Source: JAYRZB01 sp041916675
Lineage (GTDB): Bacteria; Pseudomonadota; Alphaproteobacteria; Rhizobiales; Devosiaceae
Direction: 5' to 3'
Assembly (NCBI GenBank): GCA_041916675.1
Contig: JAYRZB010000002.1
Span: forward strand, 364,950 to 428,949
Length of the DNA: 64,000 nucleotides
The translations under genes and the position numbers were made by a program. Numbering within the stretch: position 1 is the stretch's first letter; each line of letters begins with the position of its first letter. The notes under the pieces are model-generated. The model was not told the DNA's origin, made no database searches, and worked only from the letters and a program-made list of their open reading frames with translations. Of this stretch, positions 52,156-60,941 are shown one piece after another.

Positions 52156-53316
52156 GTGTCCCAGGTGAGACTTCTCCCCGCCATCCGCGCCTATGCCTAT
52201 CTGCCGCAATCCTCGCCGCATCGCCGTCTGCCGCGCCATCCCGAGCGCCAGCGCCCGGCCCATTTCTTCGAAAGCTACGAAGACCGGCTGCTCTACTATG
52301 ATTGCTTCTGGCATCATGATGGCTCTCAGGTCCTGCTTGTCGGCCCGCCACCGATGAACCTCAAGCCGCTGCAGGATCAGGCCCGCTTCACCGCGCTGCC
52401 TTCCGGCCAGGCGCTTGCCCCGCAGTTTTTTGCTTCGGTGTCGACCCAGATCACCGCCCTTCCAGCTGTGCCTCCCGACACGGTTTCGATTGGCATCGAC
52501 ATGGCAGGCGAACGCTTCACCCTGCGCATCCAGCCCTCATCGGTCGATGAACTGGCCGGGCACCGGGTGATCTTCACCATGAGCAAGAACAACGATCTGG
52601 GCTGGATCGCAGAATGGGCCCACTACCACGCCCGCCTGCAGGGGGCGACGGCGGTGGTGTTCTTCGACAACGGGTCGGATCGCTATGCCCCGCGCAATAT
52701 CCGCCGCACCCTGCTCGAGGTTCCTGGCATCGAGAAGGTCGCGGTCCACTCCTGGCCCTTCCGCTACGGCCATCCTGACCACTGGGTGAAGAACAATCCG
52801 TTCTATGTGCAGTTCCTGCAGGTGTCGGCCATGAGTGTTGCCCTGCGCCGCTATGCAGCTCGGGCTGAGGGCCTGATGAACTGCGATATCGATGAACTCA
52901 TCACCGCACCACCGGGGACCACGGCATTCGATCTGGCGCGCCAGTCCCGGCATGGCCTGCTCGTCATGCGCGGCCAGTTCATCGCCCCGGTGCCCAACGA
53001 CGGGGTGGCACCCGCCGACCGGCGCCATCGCGACTATTCCATGCGCGACCGCGATGCTCTCACCCGGCTTTCAAAGCCCAAGAAATGGGTACTCGATCCC
53101 AGTCGCCCCTGGGTGCAGAAACTCTCAACCCACCCCTATATGCATTGGGTGCAGGGCCGCCCCTGGCTCGGCAAAACCTATGTCAAAGGCACGTTCTATT
53201 GGCACCTGAAAGGCATTTCCACCAACTGGAAAGACCAGCGCGCGCACTTCACCCATGATGAACTCAAGCGCCTCGAAATCGACCTCGCCTTTGTCGAGAC
53301 CATGCGCCGACTCTAG
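52156..53316 (+). CDS. Glycosyltransferase, GT-A fold (Glyco_tranf_2_4/GT92-like)
   Basis: This 386-aa protein has WIAEWAHYHARLQGATAVVFFDNGSD, typical of the family in which the transferase descends from a sugar-nucleotide fold, plus an LMNCDIDEL metal site. The C-terminal part is basic and Trp-rich. I took GTG 52156 with AAAGG upstream; a GTG at 52108 would start 4 bp after pheT. Likely acts on a surface polysaccharide. The stop interlocks with the aldo/keto reductase stop. Confidence 0.8.
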   Translation: MSQVRLLPAIRAYAYLPQSSPHRRLPRHPERQRPAHFFESYEDRLLYYDCFWHHDGSQVLLVGPPPMNLKPLQDQARFTALPSGQALAPQFFASVSTQITALPAVPPDTVSIGIDMAGERFTLRIQPSSVDELAGHRVIFTMSKNNDLGWIAEWAHYHARLQGATAVVFFDNGSDRYAPRNIRRTLLEVPGIEKVAVHSWPFRYGHPDHWVKNNPFYVQFLQVSAMSVALRRYAARAEGLMNCDIDELITAPPGTTAFDLARQSRHGLLVMRGQFIAPVPNDGVAPADRRHRDYSMRDRDALTRLSKPKKWVLDPSRPWVQKLSTHPYMHWVQGRPWLGKTYVKGTFYWHLKGISTNWKDQRAHFTHDELKRLEIDLAFVETMRRL

Positions 53317-54350
53317 CGCAGCCAGCCCGAGGGGCGAGGCGTCAGGTCCATCAACCCGTCCCGGCTCGCTGCATCGATCGCGGCAACTTCTTCGGGGCTT
53401 AGATGCAGGTTGTTGAGCGCCCCCAGATTGTCCATGAGCTGCTCGAGCGTCCGCACCCCGATCAGGGCTGAGGTCATTTCCTTGCGCCGCAGCACCCAGG
53501 CCAGCGCCAGTTGCACCAGCGTCTGCCCGCGCGCACGCGCAATTTCGCCCAGCGCCTCGACAGCGGCGAGCACTTTGGGGTCGATATGGCTGGGGCGGAG
53601 CGATGAGTTCTCGTTGCCGCCCCGCGTTCCTTCCTTGGCTCCGCGACTGTATTTCCCGCTCAACACCCCCTGCGCCAGCGGCGAAAAGGCGATGATGCCG
53701 ACCCCAAGCTCCCCACAGGCATCGATGGTTTTGTCATCCTCGATCCAGCGGTTCAGGATCGAATAACTCGGCTGGTGGATCAGCAGCGGCACGCCCATGT
53801 CTTTGAGGATGGCGTGGGCCCGGCGGGTTTCTGCCTCGGGATAGGACGATATCCCCACATAGAGCGCCTTGCCCTGCCGATGCAGGTGCGCCAGTGCGCC
53901 CATCGTCTCCTCAAGCGGGGTATTGGGGTCGAACCGGTGCGAATAAAAGATGTCGACATAGTCGAGCCCCATGCGCTTCAAGCTCTGGTCGGCCGAGGCG
54001 ATCAGGTATTTGCGGCTGCCGAACTCGCCATAGGGGCCCGGCCACATGTCATATCCGGCTTTTGATGAAATGATCATCTCGTCGCGATAGGGGCGGAAGT
54101 CGCGCGCCATGACTTGCCCGAACAGCTCTTCGGACGACCCGGCGGGCGGGCCATAATTGTTGGCCAGGTCGAAGTGCGTCACCCCGGCGTCAAACGCATG
54201 GGCCAAAATTTCAAAGGCCCCGGGATAGTCGCGCGTACCACCGAAATTCTGCCACAACCCGAGGCTGATCACCGGCAGCTTCAGGCCCGAATGCCCGGTA
54301 TAACGATACTGCATCGTGTCATAACGCGCCGGATCGGCCCGATAGGTCAT
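53313..54350 (-). CDS. Aldo/keto reductase, YghZ/GprA-like
   Basis: This 345-aa NADPH-dependent reductase has the tetrad segments THFDLANNYGP (Asp, Tyr), MIISSKAGYDMWPGPYG (Lys) and FYSHRFDP (His). A long W/G-rich N-terminus and RKYLIASADQSLKRMGLDYVD are as in L-glyceraldehyde-3-phosphate reductase. GGGAGG precedes the ATG. It may detoxify aldehydes or methylglyoxal; substrate not proven. Confidence 0.9.
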   Translation of the reverse strand: MTYRADPARYDTMQYRYTGHSGLKLPVISLGLWQNFGGTRDYPGAFEILAHAFDAGVTHFDLANNYGPPAGSSEELFGQVMARDFRPYRDEMIISSKAGYDMWPGPYGEFGSRKYLIASADQSLKRMGLDYVDIFYSHRFDPNTPLEETMGALAHLHRQGKALYVGISSYPEAETRRAHAILKDMGVPLLIHQPSYSILNRWIEDDKTIDACGELGVGIIAFSPLAQGVLSGKYSRGAKEGTRGGNENSSLRPSHIDPKVLAAVEALGEIARARGQTLVQLALAWVLRRKEMTSALIGVRTLEQLMDNLGALNNLHLSPEEVAAIDAASRDGLMDLTPRPSGWLR

Positions 54351-54424
54351 TGAAGTCCTCCCATTTGGATTGGCGGGCGTTCACCCCGCTTGGCCGCCGG
54401 TCGGAGCGGTGGTAAACCCCGCCC

Positions 54425-55459
54425 ATGAACGCCAGTCAGCCCGATATGAACGCCAGCTTGCCGCAAACCCCGCCGCCCTTCAAGGTGATGGCGATCTACA
54501 AATTCGCCGACCTGCCCGATTGCGCCGCCATCCGGCCCGGGCTCGCCAAATTCTGCTGCGCCCGCGGCATTCGCGGCACGCTGATCCTGGCGCCCGAGGG
54601 CATCAATGGCACCGTCGCCGGCACTCCGGCGGATATCGACGCTCTGGTTGCCCACCTGGAGGCCGATCCGCGTTTTCTTGGCGCCGAAATCAAGTTCGCC
54701 ACGGCCCAGACCATGCCCTTCCTGCGCATGAAAGTCCGGCTCAAGGCCGAAATCGTCACCCTGCGCGCCCCGGAGGCCAATCCCGCCATTGCGGTGGGCA
54801 CCTATGTCGAGCCCGAGGACTGGAACGCCCTGATCGCCCGCAACGATATCGTGCTTGTCGATACCCGCAACGATTATGAGGTCAATCTCGGCACCTTCCA
54901 CCGCGCCCTCGATCCGGCGACCAAAACCTTCACCGAGTTCAAGGACTATGTGGCCGAACACCTCGATCCGGCGCGCGACAAAAAGGTCGCCATGTTCTGC
55001 ACGGGCGGCATCCGCTGCGAAAAGGCGTCGTCCTACCTGCTCTCGCAGGGCTTTGAGGAAGTCTTCCACCTCAAGGGCGGCATTCTGAAGTACCTCGAAG
55101 TCGTGCCGCCTGAACAGAGCCTGTGGCAGGGGGAGTGCTTCGTTTTTGATGAGCGCGTCGCCGTCACCCACGGACTCGAAAAGGGCGATGCCAGCCTTTG
55201 CCGCGCCTGCCGCATGCCCCTGACAGCCGCCGACCGGGCCGAACCCACTTATGTCGAGGGCATTTCCTGCCCGCATTGCGCCGATGATTCTGCCCGCCAC
55301 GCCGCCGCTGCCGAGCGGCAGCGCCAGATGCAGATTGCCCGCGCCCGCGGCCAGGCCCATCTGGGGTCCGATGCCGCAGCCATCGCCGAGGCCAATCGCG
55401 CCGCCAACAAGGCCCGCCGCGAGCGCGATCGGCAGCGCAACCGCGCCGCACCCGAATGA
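54425..55459 (+). CDS. trhO: tRNA uridine(34) hydroxylase TrhO
   Basis: This 344-aa rhodanese-family protein hydroxylates U34 of certain tRNAs to 5-hydroxyuridine with molecular oxygen. The N-terminal ferredoxin-like domain carries EGINGTVAG. The rhodanese loop FCTGGIRCEK holds the essential Cys192. The C-terminal part has CXXC pairs (CRACRMP, CPHCADD) and a charged tail. Start 54425 or 54446 (both ATGAACGCCAG contexts) cannot be separated. Confidence 0.92.
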   Translation: MNASQPDMNASLPQTPPPFKVMAIYKFADLPDCAAIRPGLAKFCCARGIRGTLILAPEGINGTVAGTPADIDALVAHLEADPRFLGAEIKFATAQTMPFLRMKVRLKAEIVTLRAPEANPAIAVGTYVEPEDWNALIARNDIVLVDTRNDYEVNLGTFHRALDPATKTFTEFKDYVAEHLDPARDKKVAMFCTGGIRCEKASSYLLSQGFEEVFHLKGGILKYLEVVPPEQSLWQGECFVFDERVAVTHGLEKGDASLCRACRMPLTAADRAEPTYVEGISCPHCADDSARHAAAAERQRQMQIARARGQAHLGSDAAAIAEANRAANKARRERDRQRNRAAPE

Positions 55460-55538
55460 TCCCCTGAAATCACCGCCCCGTCATTTGACAACGCATCCGG
55501 CATCGGCATAACTGGCGCTGGGCGGGCTGATTAAATTA

Positions 55539-55555
55539 TTGATGTTTCTAATCAA
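55539..55555. promoter_or_regulatory. Candidate LysR-type operator
   Basis: TTGAT and ATCAA flank a 7-bp spacer, in a locally AT-rich stretch 17 bp upstream of the LysR gene start. It contains the T-N11-A form typical of LysR sites and probably mediates autoregulation. Confidence 0.5.
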
Positions 55556-55572
55556 ATGATTTTCTGGGTCCA

Positions 55573-56505
55573 ATGGATATCGAACAACTTCGAACGTTTG
55601 ATCGTATTGCGCGCGATCTGAGCTTCACCAAAGCTGCCGCTCGTCTCAACGTTACTCAGGCAACCGTTTCAATGCGCATGCGGGCGCTGGAAGATCTGCT
55701 GGGGGTCTCGCTTTTTCATCGCGGCCGCGTTGTCAGCCTCACCGATCAGGGCCAGACTTTCCTGCCCTATGCCCGGCGCATGCTCAATGCCACGCACGAG
55801 GCCAATGCCGCCCTGCGTCGGTCCGAGCGCGGTTCGGTCTCGATTGTCTGCCTGCGCTCGATGGTTTCAGCGCTGATCACCGACGCGCTGATCCGCTACC
55901 AGCACATCCATCCGGCCGTCGATATCGCCGTGCACGAAGGCAAGCACACCCATCTGACAGCCATGCTGCACGAGCGCCGGGCCGAACTCGGCATCATTGC
56001 CTGGCCAAATCTTGATTCCCTGGTCACCGACCTGGTGCCGCTCATGGTCATGCGCGAGCGCGTGCCGCTGGTCATTGCCCCCTGCATTGCCCAGCACCTG
56101 CCCCCCAGCCCCACCCTGGCCGAAATCATCGCCCTGCAACCGCGTGCCATTTCGGTCAGTTGGTGGCAGGTCGAGCCCGACAGCGCCAAGACCGTCAAGC
56201 GCCATGCCGCCAGCACCATCGAACTGCCCACCGGCACGGCCCGCCGCATGGCCATCCGCTGCGAGGGTTTCGGGCTGTTCGCCCATTCGGCCGTCCGCGA
56301 TGATCTGGAAGCCGGGCGGCTGGTCGAAATCACGCCCTGCGATCTCGAACCGAGCTATCGCGACACCGCGCTTGTGGCAGTGTCCGAAGAAGTTCTGAAC
56401 CGACTGGCCGTGCGGGATTTCGCCCGCGAAGTGGCTATCGAATGCGCCCGTGCCGGCACCGTCATCGAGAACCGCCTCGACTACATGCCGCTTGCCGCCG
56501 AGTAG
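55573..56505 (+). CDS. LysR-type transcriptional regulator
   Basis: This 310-aa regulator has an N-terminal winged helix (LRTFDRIARDLSFTKAAARLNVTQATVS). A periplasmic-binding-protein-like effector domain follows; its ligand cannot be read. It stands between trhO and a convergent hydrolase, so its targets are not evident from context. Candidate autoregulatory operator is at 55539-55555. Confidence 0.9.
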   Translation: MDIEQLRTFDRIARDLSFTKAAARLNVTQATVSMRMRALEDLLGVSLFHRGRVVSLTDQGQTFLPYARRMLNATHEANAALRRSERGSVSIVCLRSMVSALITDALIRYQHIHPAVDIAVHEGKHTHLTAMLHERRAELGIIAWPNLDSLVTDLVPLMVMRERVPLVIAPCIAQHLPPSPTLAEIIALQPRAISVSWWQVEPDSAKTVKRHAASTIELPTGTARRMAIRCEGFGLFAHSAVRDDLEAGRLVEITPCDLEPSYRDTALVAVSEEVLNRLAVRDFAREVAIECARAGTVIENRLDYMPLAAE

Positions 56506-56552
56506 GTGGACTTCGGGCGCTCTGGTGCCGCCAGAAATGCGCCATGGCCAGA

Positions 56553-57368
56553 TCAACGCCGCGCCGCGTTCATGGCCCAGAAGCTTTCCAGTGCGCTGCG
56601 GAAGGCCTCGGGCACGTCGAGATTGGCGCAATGCCCGCCCTCGGGCAGGTGTACCAGGGTAAAATTGGGTTGCCGGTTGAGCACGGGCAGGCTGTCGCGC
56701 AGCGCCAGGTTGACCTGCCCGTCGCGCCCGCCACGCAGCAGCAGCAGAGGCCCATCATAGGCCAGCGCATTGGCCGTCAGGTCATAGCGGCGCACATTCT
56801 CGGCCACCGCCTCGCCAACACGCGGGTCAAAATCAAACAGCATTTTCGCCACCAGCGCCTGCCCGCTCCCGTCGCGTGAGGTCATCCGGCCGGTCAGGCT
56901 GCTCAGCAGCCTCGGCCCCACGATCCGGTAGCCCCAGGGCAGGGCGGTCGCCACGATCCGGGGCAGGTTGAGGCGAAAAGCCGTCCCGAACATGGCCAGC
57001 GATCGCAACCGCTGCGGGGCGGTGCCGAGCAGGGACAGCGCAAGAATGCCCCCGAGCGAATTGCCTACCCAGTCGACCGCATCCACCTCCGCCGCATCGA
57101 GCACCGCCAGCATGTCGCTCGCAAGAACCGGAATGGCAAAGTCCTCCACCCTATATCCCTTGGGAGCGTTGGATTGGCCATGCCCGCGCACATCGGGCAC
57201 CAGCACCCGCCGCCCCTGCCGGGCAAAATGCTGGGCATCGGCCGCAAACTGGGTGCCATTGGCGCCCAGCCCATGTAGCAGCACCACGGCGGGTCCGGTT
57301 GCCGGGCCATGGTCGGCATAGCGGATCAGCGTGCCGTCGGTGGCCCTGGCGGTCTGCAACGGCCTCAC
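56553..57368 (-). CDS. Alpha/beta hydrolase
   Basis: This 271-aa hydrolase has the oxyanion HGLGANGTQ, nucleophile elbow VGNSLGG (Ser104), acid in LLLRGGRDGQVN and histidine in PEGGHCAN. The start is GTG at 57368, overlapping the mbfA stop (GTGA), so it is translationally coupled to mbfA and may share its iron control. No specific substrate is implied. Confidence 0.88.
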   Translation of the reverse strand: MRPLQTARATDGTLIRYADHGPATGPAVVLLHGLGANGTQFAADAQHFARQGRRVLVPDVRGHGQSNAPKGYRVEDFAIPVLASDMLAVLDAAEVDAVDWVGNSLGGILALSLLGTAPQRLRSLAMFGTAFRLNLPRIVATALPWGYRIVGPRLLSSLTGRMTSRDGSGQALVAKMLFDFDPRVGEAVAENVRRYDLTANALAYDGPLLLLRGGRDGQVNLALRDSLPVLNRQPNFTLVHLPEGGHCANLDVPEAFRSALESFWAMNAARR

Positions 57369-58348
57369 GCGCTCCCGATCAAAATACCAGCGGCAAACAC
57401 CAGCGCACCGCCCACCACCACCTGCAGGGCCGCCCGCCAGAACGGGGTCGACATATAGCGGTTCTGGATAAAGGCAATGGCCCAGAGTTCCACCACCACC
57501 ACGGCAATCGCCACCCCGGTGGCGACAGTGAAATCGTGGATCAGATAGGGCAGGGCGTGCCCCAGCCCGCCAACGGCCGTCATGATGCCCGCCGCCAGTC
57601 CGCGCTTGATCGGCGATCCACGCCCGGTCAGCTTGCCGTCGTCCGATGCCGCCTCGGTAAAGCCCATCGAAATGCCCGCGCCCACCGCGGCGGCCAGCCC
57701 CACAAGAAAGGTCTCCCAGGTGCTGCCGGTGGCAAAGGCGGCGGCAAAAACCGGCGCCAGCGTCGAAACCGAACCGTCCATCAGCCCGGCCAGCCCCGGC
57801 TGCACATAGGTCAGCACAAACTGACGGTGCTCCTCGCTGGCCTCGGCGCTGCGCGTATCATCACCCAGATGCGCCGTTTCCAGTTCATCGGCGGCATGCG
57901 AGTGGTTCTTTTCTTCCTGCGCCAGGTCGCCCAGCAGCTTGCGGGTCGCCACATCGGTCGTCTGCTTGGCCGCTTCGAGATAAAAGCGATAGGCCCCCTC
58001 TTCCATTTCCCAGGCCATCTGCCGGACAGCCTCCAGGTTCAGCGTCTGCGCCAGCCACAGCGGCTTGCGGGCGATGAACCCGCGCACATGCTCGCGCCGG
58101 ATCGGCACCAGCGTCGGGCCGAACCGCGCCGTATAAAGATCGAGCAACCGCCGGCGGTGTCCGTCCTCCTCAACCGCCATGCCGGTAAACACCTTGGCCG
58201 TGCCCGGATAGTTTTCCGCCATGCGCTCGGCCAGCGCCTGGTAGATGCGCCCGTCTTCTTCTTCCGATGCCACCGCCAGCGCCAGCACTTCGCGCTCCGA
58301 AAGGGTCGCGAAGTCGCGAATGCGCGGATTGAAAAAGCGGCTCAGCAT
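57365..58348 (-). CDS. mbfA: Membrane-bound ferritin MbfA (erythrin-VIT1 fusion)
   Basis: This 327-aa iron exporter has an N-terminal ferritin-like domain with iron-binding EEEDGRIY, EEDGHRRR, EMEEGAYRFY and EEKNHSHAADELE. A C-terminal VIT1-type transporter domain of five helices follows. In Agrobacterium and Bradyrhizobium MbfA exports iron and is repressed by Irr under low iron. A perfect Irr box is 19 bp upstream of the ATG. Coupled to a hydrolase downstream. Confidence 0.93.
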   Translation of the reverse strand: MLSRFFNPRIRDFATLSEREVLALAVASEEEDGRIYQALAERMAENYPGTAKVFTGMAVEEDGHRRRLLDLYTARFGPTLVPIRREHVRGFIARKPLWLAQTLNLEAVRQMAWEMEEGAYRFYLEAAKQTTDVATRKLLGDLAQEEKNHSHAADELETAHLGDDTRSAEASEEHRQFVLTYVQPGLAGLMDGSVSTLAPVFAAAFATGSTWETFLVGLAAAVGAGISMGFTEAASDDGKLTGRGSPIKRGLAAGIMTAVGGLGHALPYLIHDFTVATGVAIAVVVVELWAIAFIQNRYMSTPFWRAALQVVVGGALVFAAGILIGSA

Positions 58349-58367
58349 GGTTGAACTCCATCCATTG

Positions 58368-58384
58368 TTTAGAATGTTTCTAAA
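58368..58384. promoter_or_regulatory. Irr-type iron control element (ICE box)
   Basis: TTTAGAATGTTTCTAAA is a perfect 7-3-7 inverted repeat matching the Irr box form TTTAGAA-N3-TTCTAAA. It sits 19 bp before mbfA, where Irr binding would block transcription under iron limitation. Confidence 0.88.
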
Positions 58385-58429
58385 CTATACACCGATCCGG
58401 CGCCCAGTGCCATTGTGCCACAGGCTCTC

Positions 58430-59341
58430 TCAGTCGTCCGGTGCATTCATGTAACCCTCGGCTGATCGCGGAATTTCACGCGCCAGCCATTCGCGGAAGA
58501 GCCTGACCCGCTTGGGCTCGCGCTTGGCCGTCGAAACCGCCAGCCAATAGTCATATTGGGTTTCGACAAACGCTTCGAATGGCCGCGCCAGCCGCCCATC
58601 GCTCACCGCGTCGGCGGTCATCATGTCGAGCGCCAGCAGCACGCCCTGTCCAGAAATCGCCGCATCGAACGCCAGCGATGGGTCCGAATAAGTCGGTCCG
58701 TTCATCTCCGGCATTTCGGCCAGCCCCGCCGCCCGGCACCAGTCGGCCCAGTTCAGCATGCCCGCCGTGTCGCGGATCACCGGCACCTGCGCCAGGTCCG
58801 CCGGGCTTTGCAGCCGGTCGCGCAGCATGGGCGCGCACACCGGCCGCACCCGCGAGGCCTTCAGTGGCGTTGCTGCTATTCCCGGCCAATGCCCGTCGCC
58901 GAACCTGATCCCGCAATCCACATCGCCGCGCGCCAGGTCGATCAGCTTGCCGGTGGTGATCAGCCGCAGCTCGATGCCGGGATGGGCGGCATTGAACCGC
59001 CCCAGCCGCCACACCAGCCAGCGCGAGGCAAATACATTGCCCGCCGTCACCGTCAAAATCCCCTCATTGGCATCGCGCAGCTGGCGGCTGGCCTCGGCCA
59101 GCTGCTGGAACCCGGCACTCAGCGTGCCCGCCACCTCGGCCAGCGCAGATGTCGGCATCAGCCCCGCCGACGTGCGGTCAAACAGCGGTCGCCCCAGCCG
59201 TTCCTCGGCGCGCTTGATGTGCTGGCTGACCGCGCCAACCGTCACCCCAAGCTCCTCGGCAGCCTGCCCCAGCGCCTGCGTCCGCGCCACGATTTCGATG
59301 GCGCGCAGGGCATTGAGCGGAATGGGGAACGGGCTCGACAT
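58430..59341 (-). CDS. LysR-type regulator, GcvA-like
   Basis: This 303-aa regulator opens with FPIPLNALRAIEIVARTQALGQAAEELGVTVGAVSQHIK, the winged helix of the GcvA subgroup. The effector domain has the GcvA-typical LARGDVDCGIRFGDGHWPG. It diverges from a 46-aa ORF. The start codon overlaps a TATAG-T5-CTATA repeat. Confidence 0.9.
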   Translation of the reverse strand: MSSPFPIPLNALRAIEIVARTQALGQAAEELGVTVGAVSQHIKRAEERLGRPLFDRTSAGLMPTSALAEVAGTLSAGFQQLAEASRQLRDANEGILTVTAGNVFASRWLVWRLGRFNAAHPGIELRLITTGKLIDLARGDVDCGIRFGDGHWPGIAATPLKASRVRPVCAPMLRDRLQSPADLAQVPVIRDTAGMLNWADWCRAAGLAEMPEMNGPTYSDPSLAFDAAISGQGVLLALDMMTADAVSDGRLARPFEAFVETQYDYWLAVSTAKREPKRVRLFREWLAREIPRSAEGYMNAPDD

Positions 59342-59355
59342 ATAGTTTTTCTATA
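59341..59355. promoter_or_regulatory. Candidate operator at the GcvA-like regulator start
   Basis: TATAG and CTATA flank five T, overlapping the first base of the LysR start codon and lying 79 bp before the divergent small ORF. It fits autoregulation, but the short arms make chance likely. Confidence 0.35.
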
Positions 59356-59434
59356 CGCGCGAGCAGATCATGTCGATGGAAATGCTGGTTTTCTGCGGCT
59401 AAAAGTTGCCATCCCACTCAACGGGAGAGAGAAG

Positions 59435-59575
59435 ATGCATAAAATCTACACTTGGCTTGCGACCCTCTGGCGCAATCTGAAAAGCCGGGATTGCCCCGGC
59501 CTGCCGAGCGTGCCCACCCATCTTTGGGCCGATCTGCCACCCCATCACCCCGCCTGTGATGGCGAGGCCTGCTGA
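59435..59575 (+). CDS. Small ORF, 46 aa, divergent from the GcvA-like regulator
   Basis: The 46-aa frame starts MHKIYTWLATLWRNLKSRDC with a strong GGGAGAGAGAAG upstream of ATG 59435. It has an amphipathic N-terminal half and a C-terminal Pro/Cys-rich half ending DGEAC. No family is recognised. Its divergent position from a LysR gene suggests it is a regulator target. It ends directly against the extensin-like gene stop. Confidence 0.6.
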   Translation: MHKIYTWLATLWRNLKSRDCPGLPSVPTHLWADLPPHHPACDGEAC

Positions 59576-60292
59576 TTATTGGCAAAGCCGGGCCTGGCAC
59601 GATTGGCCATGGCAACCCATGTCGAGATGCAGGTGGTCCTTGTGCAACCCATTGGCCTCGGGCCCGAGCACGGTCATGAACCGCGCACAGGCCGCATCGT
59701 GGGCAAAGCGCACGATCTTGTTTTCAACCCGCTCTAGGCTCACCCAGCCGGTTTCGATTTTGAGCTCTCGCCCGTCGCTCAGGGTGAAGCCGGTCACATC
59801 GAGCCCGTTGGCAAAAGCGTGTTCGGAGAGGTCAGTTCCCGCCTCCCCCGTGCGGCGCTCCCGGCACATATAGGACGTGCCCACGCTGATCGATTTGAGT
59901 TGGGCATTGGCCAGTGACCCGGTATAGCCATCCACCGCCTCGGCCCAGCCGGGCAGGCTCTGCGCCATTTCGCAGTTCACGATAGCCTCGCCCGAGAGCG
60001 GCACCAGGCGGCCATTGGCCATCACGCCGGTCACCGAGAGCGGCGAGCGTTCGCCGCACGCGCCTTCGCTGATCGGCGGCAGGGGCCTCGCCTCGACCAG
60101 CCCGGCAATCACCGCCGGGCACGCGGTCTGGAATATTCGCGACGACTTGTTGTCCGCCGGGCTACTCTCGGGCGCCGCCACCGGCGGATTTGCCGGTTGC
60201 GCCGCCTCGCGGTCCGGTCGCGGGCGTGGCAGGTCCTGCCCCATAACCGGCAGGGCGATCAGCAAAAGCGCAAAGGCGATGGTCCATCTCAT
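59576..60292 (-). CDS. Extensin-like C-terminal domain protein
   Basis: This 238-aa protein has a signal peptide (MRWTIAFALLLIALPVMG), a Pro/Ala-rich linker, and a Cys-containing domain. SEHAFANGLDVTGF and HKDHLHLDMGCHG are the metal-peptidase-like motifs of the extensin-C family, related to LAS D,D-peptidases. It probably acts on peptidoglycan in the periplasm. Start 60292 chosen to give the signal peptide. Confidence 0.87.
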   Translation of the reverse strand: MRWTIAFALLLIALPVMGQDLPRPRPDREAAQPANPPVAAPESSPADNKSSRIFQTACPAVIAGLVEARPLPPISEGACGERSPLSVTGVMANGRLVPLSGEAIVNCEMAQSLPGWAEAVDGYTGSLANAQLKSISVGTSYMCRERRTGEAGTDLSEHAFANGLDVTGFTLSDGRELKIETGWVSLERVENKIVRFAHDAACARFMTVLGPEANGLHKDHLHLDMGCHGQSCQARLCQ

Positions 60293-60326
60293 CGCCCCGC
60301 AACGCGCCAGCGCCGGATTGGGTTGC

Positions 60327-60800
60327 TCAGGCCCGGTCGATGCGCAGGGTAAAACAGTTATTGGTGGCAGACCGCATATGGATATAGGCAACCGCCGGAT
60401 CGGCAAAAATGGCCCGCGCCCGGTCCTCCACTTCGTTCGCCCCCACCACCCTGCCTGTGCCATAAACGATCCGGTCATTGGCGCCATAACCGCGCAGGAT
60501 CATCTGGTTGGCAGTGTTGCGCACCCGTTCGGGCAGGCCGCGCGCCGGGTCGTAGGGTGTGCAGTGCTCGGCGTGGATAAAGACCGGCCCGGTTTCGGCA
60601 TAGGGCTGCAGCGCCGGAAACGGCCGGTAGGCCAGGATCAGATAGGGCGCATCCTTTTCGACATAGCCCAGGCACACCCGGCAGGGAATGCCGTCTCCGT
60701 CCGATATGGCGGTTTCGGCGGGGTTGCCATAGGCATCGGGTTCCCCGGCGCGCAGGGCCCGGGCATCGGCTTCACTCATTCCCGAATAGTGCAGGTGCAT
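60327..60800 (-). CDS. DUF1203 domain-containing protein
   Basis: This 157-aa cytosolic protein shows the DUF1203 hallmarks CRVCLGYVEKDAPYLILAYRPF and YAETGPVFIHAEHC. The Cys and His residues suggest metal or redox use, but no function is established. It lies 34 bp upstream of the extensin-like gene on the same strand. Confidence 0.88.
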   Translation of the reverse strand: MHLHYSGMSEADARALRAGEPDAYGNPAETAISDGDGIPCRVCLGYVEKDAPYLILAYRPFPALQPYAETGPVFIHAEHCTPYDPARGLPERVRNTANQMILRGYGANDRIVYGTGRVVGANEVEDRARAIFADPAVAYIHMRSATNNCFTLRIDRA

Positions 60801-60941
60801 TGGTTGGCTCCGTGTTGCAATGGCGCCAACCCATCACAACGCCCCGGCTTGCGCGACCCGGTTTTGACAGGCCCGAATCCCCCCCTTTACCCGCGATAAA
60901 CCATCTTTGCGCCGCCCGTGCTTTCCTGCTATCAGCGCGCC

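Noticed and set aside
49515..52184. Two long minus-strand open frames (455 and 392 codons) opposite the exonuclease gene and pheT
   Set aside because: Antisense shadows of pheT; no domains.
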